Shown: piece by piece, positions 1 to 5,785 of the stretch
Numbering within the stretch: the stretch's first letter is position 1
How the letters are laid out: each line of letters opens with the position of its first letter
Assembly: GCA_023414155.1 (NCBI GenBank)
Contig: JAEZOG010000039.1
Coordinates: 1 to 6,219 of the forward strand
Origin: Cyanobacteria bacterium OH_CFB_184
GTDB taxonomy: Bacteria; Cyanobacteriota; Vampirovibrionia; Gastranaerophilales; Gastranaerophilaceae
DNA length: 6,219 nt
Direction: 5' to 3'
Notes under the pieces: model-generated
Seen by the model: the letters and a program-made list of their open reading frames with translations, nothing else
Told to the model about the DNA's origin: nothing
Databases searched by the model: none
Made by a program: the position numbers and the translations under genes

Positions 1-109
1 CTCTTACGTATTGTTTATAGACCTTTTTTTCTAAAAATTTTATATAAACAACTCCTGAGAGCAAAGATAAAACTATAGCTACAAGTGCTGCTACTATTGC
101 TAGAATCAT
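1..109 (-). CDS. mraY: Phospho-N-acetylmuramoyl-pentapeptide-transferase MraY, N-terminal part (cut by window edge)
   Basis: The gene runs off the left edge, leaving only 36 residues. They form one hydrophobic segment (about residues 2-23, MILAIVAALV onward) followed by a basic stretch, KFLEKKVYKQYVR. That matches the MraY N-terminus, where the first membrane helix leads into a K-x-GQ-x-IR-type motif. MraY transfers phospho-MurNAc-pentapeptide from UDP to undecaprenyl phosphate on the inner membrane face, making lipid I. It uses the product of MurF, the gene directly upstream, which strongly supports the call. The ATG overlaps the murF TGA stop as ATGA, so translation is probably coupled. A GAGGAG Shine-Dalgarno at 121-126 lies inside the murF end, 11 nt before the ATG, which is slightly long. 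No catalytic aspartates are visible in this fragment, so identity rests on the N-terminal motif plus context. Confidence 0.85.
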   Translation of the reverse strand, partial: MILAIVAALVAIVLSLLSGVVYIKFLEKKVYKQYVR

Positions 110-1428
110 TTGTTTTTCAACTCCTCAATTATCTCTTCAAACTTCATTGATCTAGATGCTTTGAGCAAAATAGTCGTGTCGGGTTTGATTTTTTTCATAA
201 TATATTTTGCTGCATCTTTATTTGTTTCAAAATTTTTGTACTTTTCATTTTTTGGTTTAATTTTTCTCGCCAACTTGCCAACGGTTATAAGAAAATCAAA
301 ATCATAATCATCTAAAAACTCGCCTATTTCAGCGTGATATTTTTTTTCATCTTTTCCAAGTTCACCCATATCTCCAAGAACAATAACTTTAGAACTTGTA
401 TACAAGCTTAAAAAAGTCTTAAGTGCAGCTTTTACTGAATCAGGATTGGCGTTATAACTATCATTAATGATTTTATATCCGGCAACTTCTTCAACTTCCC
501 AGCGTTTTTCTATAGGTCTGAATTTTTCCAATCCTTGCGCAATAATTTCTGAAGGCATGCCCAGCCTAATCCCTGCTTCAATAACAGCTAACGCATTTTG
601 GATATTATGTTCACCTTCTAAATTCAATTTATATTCTTGGTTTTTGTACTCAAATAAACTGCCTGTAGGAGTCAATTCGAGTATCTTTAAGTTTTCATCC
701 TCCAAGCCAAAATATATTGATTTGCCTGAATAATTGTTTATTTTTTTAATAAGCGGGTCATCTAAAGCAATAAAGCATCCTTCAGGATGAAGGTATTTTG
801 ATATTTCACATTTAGCTATAGCAATATTTTTAATCGAACCTAACCTGCCGATATGAGCTGGTCCTACGTTTGCAACAATTGCAACATCAGGTTCAGCATA
901 TTTTGACAAAAGCTCAATTTCACCTAAGCCGCGCATACCCATTTCAACAATCAAAACCTGAGTGTCTTCAGGCATCGAAGTTAATGTTTGGCATAATCCG
1001 ACTTCATTATTGTGGTTCAAGATCGATTTATGTGTCTTAAACATTTCAAGAGAAACATTGTATAGCATTTCTTTTGTTGTTGTTTTACCGCTGCTGCCTG
1101 TTATAGCTATTGTTACAGGATTGATTTTTCTTTTTATAAATCTTGCGATTTCTAAATAAGCTTCTTTTGTGTCAGGAACAACGAAGATAAAATCTGAGTC
1201 TTCAAAAATCAAATCAGGATTTTCGGTAAAATAACCGCAAGATCCCAGTTTCAAAGCACTTTCTATAAAAATATGCCCATCAAACTTTTCACCTTTTAAT
1301 GGCAAATAAAATTGATTTTCCAAAATATTCCTAGAATCTGTAGTTATAGAATAAGCCGTAGAACTATGTTTAGCCCTCACTACCTTAGCTTTTGTTGCCA
1401 TAACTATTTCTTCAATGGTCAGATTCAT
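106..1428 (-). CDS. murF: UDP-N-acetylmuramoyl-tripeptide--D-alanyl-D-alanine ligase MurF
   Basis: This 440-residue protein is full length for a MurF. The enzyme adds D-Ala-D-Ala to UDP-MurNAc-tripeptide with ATP in the cytoplasm, completing the pentapeptide used by MraY. Domains in order: an N-terminal UDP-binding domain (about 1-100) with TDSR at 30-33 and LKGEKFDGH at 44-52; the central ATPase domain with the P-loop GSSGKTTTK at 111-119, the acidic VEMGMRG at 161-167, NVGPAH at 187-192, and K206 in AIAKCEI as the likely carbamylated lysine, then GEHN at 282-285; and a C-terminal ligase domain with NDSYNANPDS at 322-331, GDMGELG at 362-368 and KASRSM at 423-428. All expected key motifs are present. 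The ATG is preceded by GAGG at 1434-1437 with 5-nt spacing. It lies 40 bp behind dnaA and overlaps mraY by 4 bp, so it is probably cotranscribed with both. Confidence 0.98.
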   Translation of the reverse strand: MNLTIEEIVMATKAKVVRAKHSSTAYSITTDSRNILENQFYLPLKGEKFDGHIFIESALKLGSCGYFTENPDLIFEDSDFIFVVPDTKEAYLEIARFIKRKINPVTIAITGSSGKTTTKEMLYNVSLEMFKTHKSILNHNNEVGLCQTLTSMPEDTQVLIVEMGMRGLGEIELLSKYAEPDVAIVANVGPAHIGRLGSIKNIAIAKCEISKYLHPEGCFIALDDPLIKKINNYSGKSIYFGLEDENLKILELTPTGSLFEYKNQEYKLNLEGEHNIQNALAVIEAGIRLGMPSEIIAQGLEKFRPIEKRWEVEEVAGYKIINDSYNANPDSVKAALKTFLSLYTSSKVIVLGDMGELGKDEKKYHAEIGEFLDDYDFDFLITVGKLARKIKPKNEKYKNFETNKDAAKYIMKKIKPDTTILLKASRSMKFEEIIEELKNK

Positions 1429-1468
1429 ATTTGCCTCAACTATTATATTGATTTTAGCACAAAAGGTA

Positions 1469-2881
1469 TTATTGATTAATTTTATTAACTAATGTTGAAA
1501 TATCGTTAGAAAGTATATTATTAACTGCCAAATCTTCTTTTACTTTTTCGTACGAATACAAAATTGTAGTGTGCTTTTTACCAAAAGCTTCTCCAATAGC
1601 GGGGAAACTGTCTTGAGTAGTTTCTCTAACAAGGTAAATAGCTACCTGTCTTGCATTTGCAATTTTTGAAGATCTGCAACTGCCTTTTATTTCTTCTGAT
1701 GGGACGTTGTAAAACTCTGCAACTACATCTATGATTGCATCCATAGTAATATTTTTACTGCTTTCAGAATAATTTATTATCTTTTTGACATTTTCAATAT
1801 TAATCGGAACTTCATTTATGCTAGAATACGCACTGACTCTGTTAAACGCGCCTTCTAACTCTCTTATATTGTTTTTATAAACAACAGCCAAAAACTCAAT
1901 TACATCAATTGGCATAGGAGTATTATTATCAGTAGCAAGTTTATTCAAAATAGCCATTCTGGTTTCTAAATCAGGAACTTGCATATCAGCAATCAAACCC
2001 ATTTGGAAACGACTTCTTAACCTGTCAGATAATAACGGCAGATTTTCAGGAGGCCTATCACTGGTAAGTACTATTTGCTTTCCTGAATTGTGAAGTGCTT
2101 CAAAAGTATTGAATATTTCAATTTGAGTTCTTTCCTTACTTTCAATAAACTGAATATCATCGATCAAAAGTACATCTACATTTCTGTATTTTTCTCTGAA
2201 TTTATTCATCTTATTGCTTTTATCTAACCCTTTAAACAATGAGTTGACCAGATCATTAACAAATTCTTCTGTTTTTACATATTTGACCTTAAGTTCAGGA
2301 TTATTATACAAAATATAATGTCCAATAGCTTGCATAACGTGTGTTTTACCAAGACCTGACCCGCCATATATAAATAATGGATTGTATTTTTTACCAGGTT
2401 CTTTAGCAACAGTAAGAGATGCACCGTAAGCAAATTTATTGTTTGCACCAACTACAAAATTCTCAAATTTATATTTTAAATTTAAATTATAAGATGACTG
2501 CATCTGCATCAAAGAATCGTATTTAGTAGGCTTTAGCTTGCTTTCAATATTTGCTATCAAATCTTCTTTTTTAGTCTTTTGACTTTTTTTCTTAAGTTTT
2601 TTAGACAAATCTTCATCATAAATAACCCTAAACTCAATTTCTTTACCAATAACTGAAGCTAATGCTTTTGTTATTTCGCTATGATGATTTTTAGAAATAA
2701 CTTGAACAGCTAACGACTGACCGCACAATACGCTAAACTGGCTTCCGTCGTAATCATGAGGCACCAAAGGACGAATCCACGGCTCAAAAGTTGAAGCCGA
2801 TATTTTGTCTTCAAGTATATTAAGGACGCTGTCCCAAATTTGTATGATGTCTTCCGATTCCTTCAATGTTTGATTTACCAA
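1469..2881 (-). CDS. dnaA: Chromosomal replication initiator protein DnaA
   Basis: This 470-residue protein has the usual DnaA length and four-domain layout. Domain I (about 12-90) carries W16 and TFEPWI at 31-36. A short lysine-rich domain II linker (about 92-135) follows. Domain III is the AAA+ ATPase, with Walker A GGSGLGKT at 173-180, Walker B LLIDDIQF at 238-245, sensor 1 TSDRPP at 273-278, the box VII arginine in RSRF (R291), and the sensor 2 arginine R340 in NIRELEG. Domain IV is the DnaA-box-binding helix-turn-helix (about 380-470). By alignment to E. coli DnaA from memory, R403, R411, P427, H437 and T438 match R399, R407, P423, H434 and T435. However, the E. coli GGRDH segment is one residue shorter here (GKKH), putting lysine where D433 normally sits. 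The start is a TTG: no in-frame ATG occurs before residue 125, an upstream in-frame stop lies at 2897-2899, and no strong Shine-Dalgarno is present. It sits between aspS and murF. Confidence 0.99.
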   Translation of the reverse strand: MVNQTLKESEDIIQIWDSVLNILEDKISASTFEPWIRPLVPHDYDGSQFSVLCGQSLAVQVISKNHHSEITKALASVIGKEIEFRVIYDEDLSKKLKKKSQKTKKEDLIANIESKLKPTKYDSLMQMQSSYNLNLKYKFENFVVGANNKFAYGASLTVAKEPGKKYNPLFIYGGSGLGKTHVMQAIGHYILYNNPELKVKYVKTEEFVNDLVNSLFKGLDKSNKMNKFREKYRNVDVLLIDDIQFIESKERTQIEIFNTFEALHNSGKQIVLTSDRPPENLPLLSDRLRSRFQMGLIADMQVPDLETRMAILNKLATDNNTPMPIDVIEFLAVVYKNNIRELEGAFNRVSAYSSINEVPINIENVKKIINYSESSKNITMDAIIDVVAEFYNVPSEEIKGSCRSSKIANARQVAIYLVRETTQDSFPAIGEAFGKKHTTILYSYEKVKEDLAVNNILSNDISTLVNKINQ

Positions 2882-2902
2882 TTTATTGACCAGTAATTAT
2901 TA

Positions 2903-2945
2903 GCCCTCAGGCTTTAAATCGCTGAGAGCAATATACGCCCTCAGC
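2903..2945 (-). promoter_or_regulatory. Two alternative hairpins in the aspS-dnaA intergenic leader
   Basis: On the minus strand, GCTGAGGGC (2945-2937) pairs with GCTCTCAGC (2929-2921) around a 7-nt loop, giving a 9-bp stem with one G-U pair. The middle arm can instead pair downstream: GCTCTCAG (2929-2922) with CTGAGGGC (2910-2903), 8 bp with one G-U pair and an 11-nt loop. CTGAGGGC is therefore a perfect direct repeat, and the two hairpins exclude each other. Neither is followed by a good U-tract; UAAUAAUUA follows the second. The structure ends 21 nt before the dnaA TTG. It could be a weak terminator after aspS, an attenuator, or a translational control element for dnaA. Pairing is seen in the sequence; the role is inferred. 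Confidence 0.55.
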
Positions 2946-2957
2946 TCTTTTCAAGTC

Positions 2958-4739
2958 TTATTTAACAGGTTTTGTTATTACTTTTAAATGTAATTCGCGA
3001 AGCTGTTGTTCTGATGCGTATGTTGGAGCTTCTGTCATTAAACATTTTGCAGAAGAGTTTTTTGGGAAAGCAATAACTTCTCTTATTGAATCCATCTTCG
3101 CCAACAACGCTACAAGCCTGTCTAAACCTATTGCCAATCCGGCATGTGGAGGTGTTCCGTATTTAAAAGCATTTAACATAAATGCAAATTTTTGTTTGAT
3201 ATCTTCTTCAGTTAATCCTAAAGCTTTGAAGACTCTCTGCTGAACTTCACTTGAGTGGATTCTAACACTTCCTCCTCCAAGCTCGTTTCCGTTGTAAACA
3301 ATATCATACGCAATCGAACGGCAATTAGCTGGATCTAACTCCAATTTGTCGATATCTTCCGCGTTTGGCATAGTAAACGGATGGTGGACGGAAACATATC
3401 TATCATCTTCTTCAGAATACTCAAACATAGGGAAATCAACTACCCATAATAAGTCATGAGCATTTTTGTCGATCATCTCTAATTTGTTTCCGAAGTATAA
3501 TCTGAATCTTCCTAACACATCGAATACTACTCTTGGTTTATCAGCAACAAAGAATACAACATCGCCTGCTTGAGCGCCTGCTCTTATTCTTAGTTTTTCA
3601 GCTTGTTCATCAGACATAAATTTTAATACCGGCGATTTAGCTGTACCATCTTCTAAGTACATAATATTAGCTAATCCTTTAGCGCCAAATGAAACGGCAA
3701 GATTTCTTAAATCATCCATTTCTTTTCTTGAATAATTAGCGATGCCAGGAATTTTTATTGCTCTAACGATACCGCCACCGACAATAACTTCTTTTACAGC
3801 ATCAAAGCAAGATTCCATAATAATATCAGTGATGTCAAACAACTCAAGATCAAATCTTGTATCAGGTCTATCACTGCCATATCTTTCCATTGATTCTTTA
3901 TAAGTTAGAACCTTAAACGGAGGCTTAACATCAACACCTGCTTCTTTAAATGCAGCAACTATAAGACCTTCAACCATTTCGATAATATCTTGCTGTTCAA
4001 CAAAAGACATTTCCATATCGATTTGGGTAAATTCAGGCTGTCTATCAGATCTTAAATCTTCATCCCTAAAGCATTTCGCGATTTGATAATATCTTTCCAT
4101 GCCAGCAACCATCAACAACTGCTTGAAGATTTGCGGTGATTGAGGTAGAGCGAAGAATTTACCTTCGTGAACTCTGCTTGGAACAAGGTAATCTCTTGCG
4201 CCTTCAGGAGTCGTGTTTATTAAAATAGGAGTTTCAACTTCAACAAAATCAAGACCGTTAAGATAATTTCTAACAGCAGTAACTATTTTGTGTCTTAAAA
4301 CAATATTATTTTGAGTTTGCTCTCTTCTTAAATCAAGGTATCTGTACTTAAGTCTGAGATCTTCATTTACATCATCGCTGTCTAATGGGAACGGAAGAGT
4401 AACAGCATCAGATAAAATTTCTAAATTTTCAGGATAAAGCTCAACTTCACCTGTTGGAAGTTTTGGGTTATAAGTTTCAGCAGGTCTTTCAGTAACCACG
4501 CCTGAAGCTTTGATAACAGATTCATTTTTCAAATGTTGTACATTATTGTACACCTGTGGATTTTTATTAGGATCAGCAACAAGCTGAAAAACTCCTGAGC
4601 GATCTCTTAATTCAATAAAGATGATTCCGCCCAAATCTCTAACTGTTGAAACCCAACCTGCAACACTGACTTGCTGGCCTATGCTGCTTTTTGTAATTTC
4701 GCCACAACCATTTGTTTTCATTGACGTTTTTGTTATCAT
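2958..4739 (-). CDS. aspS: Aspartyl-tRNA synthetase, bacterial type
   Basis: This 593-residue class II synthetase charges tRNA-Asp with aspartate using ATP. The length is typical of bacterial AspRS (E. coli 590). An N-terminal OB-fold anticodon-binding domain (about 10-120) includes the RDLGG turn at 34-38. The catalytic domain has motif 1 FVEVETPIL at 165-173, TPEGARDYLVPSR at 177-189, motif 2 around FRDEDLR at 224-230 with the R225 arginine, the flipping-loop-type motifs QSPQ at 220-223 equivalents upstream, and motif 3 GLAIGLDRL at 534-542 with R541. The bacterial GAD insertion lies between motifs 2 and 3 (about 300-430), and GGGSVRIH at 488-495 precedes motif 3. Start choice: the first ATG has GGGA at 4747-4750 with 7-nt spacing. 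Homologues usually begin about six residues before the C-G of the N-terminal CGE motif, which would favour Met7 (4719-4721), but that codon lacks a Shine-Dalgarno. L36 is the residue type seen in tRNA-Asp-specific enzymes. Confidence 0.99.
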   Translation of the reverse strand: MITKTSMKTNGCGEITKSSIGQQVSVAGWVSTVRDLGGIIFIELRDRSGVFQLVADPNKNPQVYNNVQHLKNESVIKASGVVTERPAETYNPKLPTGEVELYPENLEILSDAVTLPFPLDSDDVNEDLRLKYRYLDLRREQTQNNIVLRHKIVTAVRNYLNGLDFVEVETPILINTTPEGARDYLVPSRVHEGKFFALPQSPQIFKQLLMVAGMERYYQIAKCFRDEDLRSDRQPEFTQIDMEMSFVEQQDIIEMVEGLIVAAFKEAGVDVKPPFKVLTYKESMERYGSDRPDTRFDLELFDITDIIMESCFDAVKEVIVGGGIVRAIKIPGIANYSRKEMDDLRNLAVSFGAKGLANIMYLEDGTAKSPVLKFMSDEQAEKLRIRAGAQAGDVVFFVADKPRVVFDVLGRFRLYFGNKLEMIDKNAHDLLWVVDFPMFEYSEEDDRYVSVHHPFTMPNAEDIDKLELDPANCRSIAYDIVYNGNELGGGSVRIHSSEVQQRVFKALGLTEEDIKQKFAFMLNAFKYGTPPHAGLAIGLDRLVALLAKMDSIREVIAFPKNSSAKCLMTEAPTYASEQQLRELHLKVITKPVK

Positions 4740-4761
4740 TTTTTGTTCCCACTTTTCACTA

Positions 4762-4789
4762 GTTATGTTATTTAATTTATCTCAAACAA
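4762..4789 (-). promoter_or_regulatory. Candidate aspS promoter
   Basis: TTGTTT (4789-4784) and CATAAC (4767-4762) are separated by 16 bp on the minus strand, matching 3 of 6 and 4 of 6 consensus positions. Transcription would start about 16 nt before the aspS ATG. The 115-bp gap after yitT makes a promoter plausible, but the whole gap is AT-rich, so chance matches are expected. Confidence 0.2.
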
Positions 4790-4812
4790 AGCATTTTTTC
4801 AAAATTTTATGA

Positions 4813-4851
4813 CCAAAATTTTTCCAAAACCACAAAAGACTAAACTTTTGG
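4813..4851 (-). terminator. Weak terminator-like hairpin after yitT
   Basis: Directly after the yitT stop, CAAAAG (4850-4845) pairs with CTTTTG (4838-4833) across a 6-nt loop. Two further TTTTGG copies (4829-4824 and 4818-4813) can also pair with the CCAAAAG arm. The stem is AT-rich and the following T content is interrupted by GG, so it may only partly stop transcription and could let yitT messages run into aspS. Confidence 0.25.
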
Positions 4852-4854
4852 CTT

Positions 4855-5688
4855 TTATATTTTTTTCTTTTTAATCCTGACGCCTTCGACCTCATGAACA
4901 TTTTCGATTGCTATAAAGGCAGTAGGGTCAACTTCTTTGGCTATATTTTTTAACTTGATTACTTCTAATCTTGAAATAACGCAGTATACAATTCTTTTTT
5001 TTGCGCCTGAATATCCGCCTTCTGCATCTATATATGTGACACTAACGCCCATATTATCTATTATGCTCTGGCCGATTTGTTCAGAAAAATCTGTCACAAT
5101 CATAACCGATTTTGACTCGTTTAAACCTTCAATGACAATATCTATCACTTTGTATGCAATGAAATAAGTCAAAATTGAATACATAGCTTGACGCCAGCCG
5201 TATAAGAAACCTGCTGTCAAAAAGATAAACACATTGAAAAACATAATGATTTCGCCGACTGAAAATCCAAGCTTCTTTGCCATACCAATAGAAACAATCT
5301 CGGTACCATCAAGCGATCCGCCATTTCTAAGGACTAAGCCGACTCCAAAACCCAGGATTACTCCCCCAAAAATACTTGCCAAGGTCAAATCATTTGTAAC
5401 CTGATTTCCATAAAATACCGTAACAAATATTGCAAGAACAACTACTGCATATAGAGTCGAAAATACAAATGATTTTCCGAATTTCTTCATTGCAAGAAGT
5501 ACAAAAGGAAGATTTAAAAATAAGATAAATAGTCCCAGTGGTTGAGAAGTCAGTGTATTACACATAATCGAGATCCCTACAATTCCGCCGTCAATAATTC
5601 TATTTGGAACTAAAAAACCTTCTAAACTAAAAGCGGCTACTGCAGACCCTAAAGTCAAAAATATTATGCGGTTTATCAACCCTCTCAT
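4855..5688 (-). CDS. YitT family integral membrane protein (DUF161 plus DUF2179)
   Basis: This 277-residue protein has the two-part layout of the YitT family. Residues 1 to about 185 are a hydrophobic domain with roughly five or six membrane segments (about 8-26, 52-67, 75-93, 101-120, 145-165, and a possible one near 168-186). It carries NRIIDGGIVGIS at 29-40 and the glycine-rich RNGGSLDGTEI at 121-131, which corresponds to the family's conserved GGS-x-GG-T-[DE] loop. Residues about 191-277 form the soluble DUF2179 domain, with GVSVTYIDAEGGYSG at 214-228, DPTAFIAI at 254-261 and a lysine-rich tail. No transported substrate or reaction is established for this family, so I assign none. The ATG is well supported: GAGAGGT at 5694-5700 lies 5-6 nt upstream, with a TATAAT box behind it. 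It may be cotranscribed with aspS or monocistronic. It is divergent from the DUF1796 gene. Confidence 0.92.
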   Translation of the reverse strand: MRGLINRIIFLTLGSAVAAFSLEGFLVPNRIIDGGIVGISIMCNTLTSQPLGLFILFLNLPFVLLAMKKFGKSFVFSTLYAVVVLAIFVTVFYGNQVTNDLTLASIFGGVILGFGVGLVLRNGGSLDGTEIVSIGMAKKLGFSVGEIIMFFNVFIFLTAGFLYGWRQAMYSILTYFIAYKVIDIVIEGLNESKSVMIVTDFSEQIGQSIIDNMGVSVTYIDAEGGYSGAKKRIVYCVISRLEVIKLKNIAKEVDPTAFIAIENVHEVEGVRIKKKKI

Positions 5689-5714
5689 CAGGTACCTCTC
5701 TAAATCTTAAAAAT

Positions 5715-5743
5715 ATTATACGATAAATCACACCATACTAAAA
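5715..5743 (-). promoter_or_regulatory. Promoter of the yitT-family gene
   Basis: A perfect TATAAT lies at 5720-5715 on the minus strand. With normal geometry, transcription would begin near 5708, giving a leader of about 20 nt that contains the GAGAGGT ribosome-binding site. The -35 position for a 17-bp spacer (5743-5738, TTTTAG) is poor, which suggests a dependence on an activator or simply a weak promoter. An inverted repeat (5735-5747) covers this -35 position. Confidence 0.5.
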
Positions 5744-5747
5744 GTAT
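5735..5747. repeat. Short inverted repeat, possible operator in the divergent promoter region
   Basis: ATACT (5735-5739) and AGTAT (5743-5747) are perfect inverted 5-bp arms around AAA. The repeat covers the predicted -35 of yitT and lies just upstream of the -35 of the DUF1796 gene, a position from which a bound regulator could affect both. The arms are short and the region AT-rich, so chance is possible. Confidence 0.3.
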
Positions 5748-5750
5748 TAA

Positions 5751-5779
5751 TTGATATTTTATAAAATCTTCTCTATTAT
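5751..5779 (+). promoter_or_regulatory. Promoter of the DUF1796 gene, predicted leaderless
   Basis: TTGATA (5751-5756) and TATTAT (5774-5779) each match the sigma-70-type consensus at 5 of 6 positions and are exactly 17 bp apart. If the -10 hexamer occupies -12 to -7, +1 falls on 5786, the A of the ATG. No Shine-Dalgarno precedes the ATG, which agrees with a leaderless message. A second -10-like TATAAA at 5760-5765 has no matching -35. A 12-bp perfect palindrome (5756-5767) lies at the start of the spacer. Confidence 0.5.
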
Positions 5780-5785
5780 TAAATA

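Noticed and set aside
110..1159. Three plus-strand frames of 65-88 codons (110-307, 467-733, 962-1159)
   Set aside because: All are antisense to murF, whose motifs are intact throughout. Their hydrophobic, Ser/Phe-rich translations are what the reverse of AT-rich coding DNA gives.
1442..1447. Perfect TATAAT on the minus strand before murF
   Set aside because: Transcription from it would start at about 1435, inside the murF Shine-Dalgarno (1434-1437), and no -35 is present. TAAAAT at 1451-1456 is an equally weak alternative. Readthrough from dnaA is more likely.
2903..2945. Direct repeat GCCCTCAG considered as a mobile-element or attachment-site scar
   Set aside because: The copies are only 8 bp with 26 bp between them and no recombinase nearby. 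Their pairing with a common middle arm explains them better as RNA structure.
4555..4563. DnaA-box-like AAATCCACA inside aspS
   Set aside because: It is a single imperfect site in coding sequence with no cluster or AT-rich unwinding region, so it is not evidence for an origin.
4621..5167. Plus-strand frames at 4621-4812 and 4937-5167
   Set aside because: The first is antisense to the aspS start and the gap before it, the second to the DUF2179 domain of yitT. Neither resembles a known protein.
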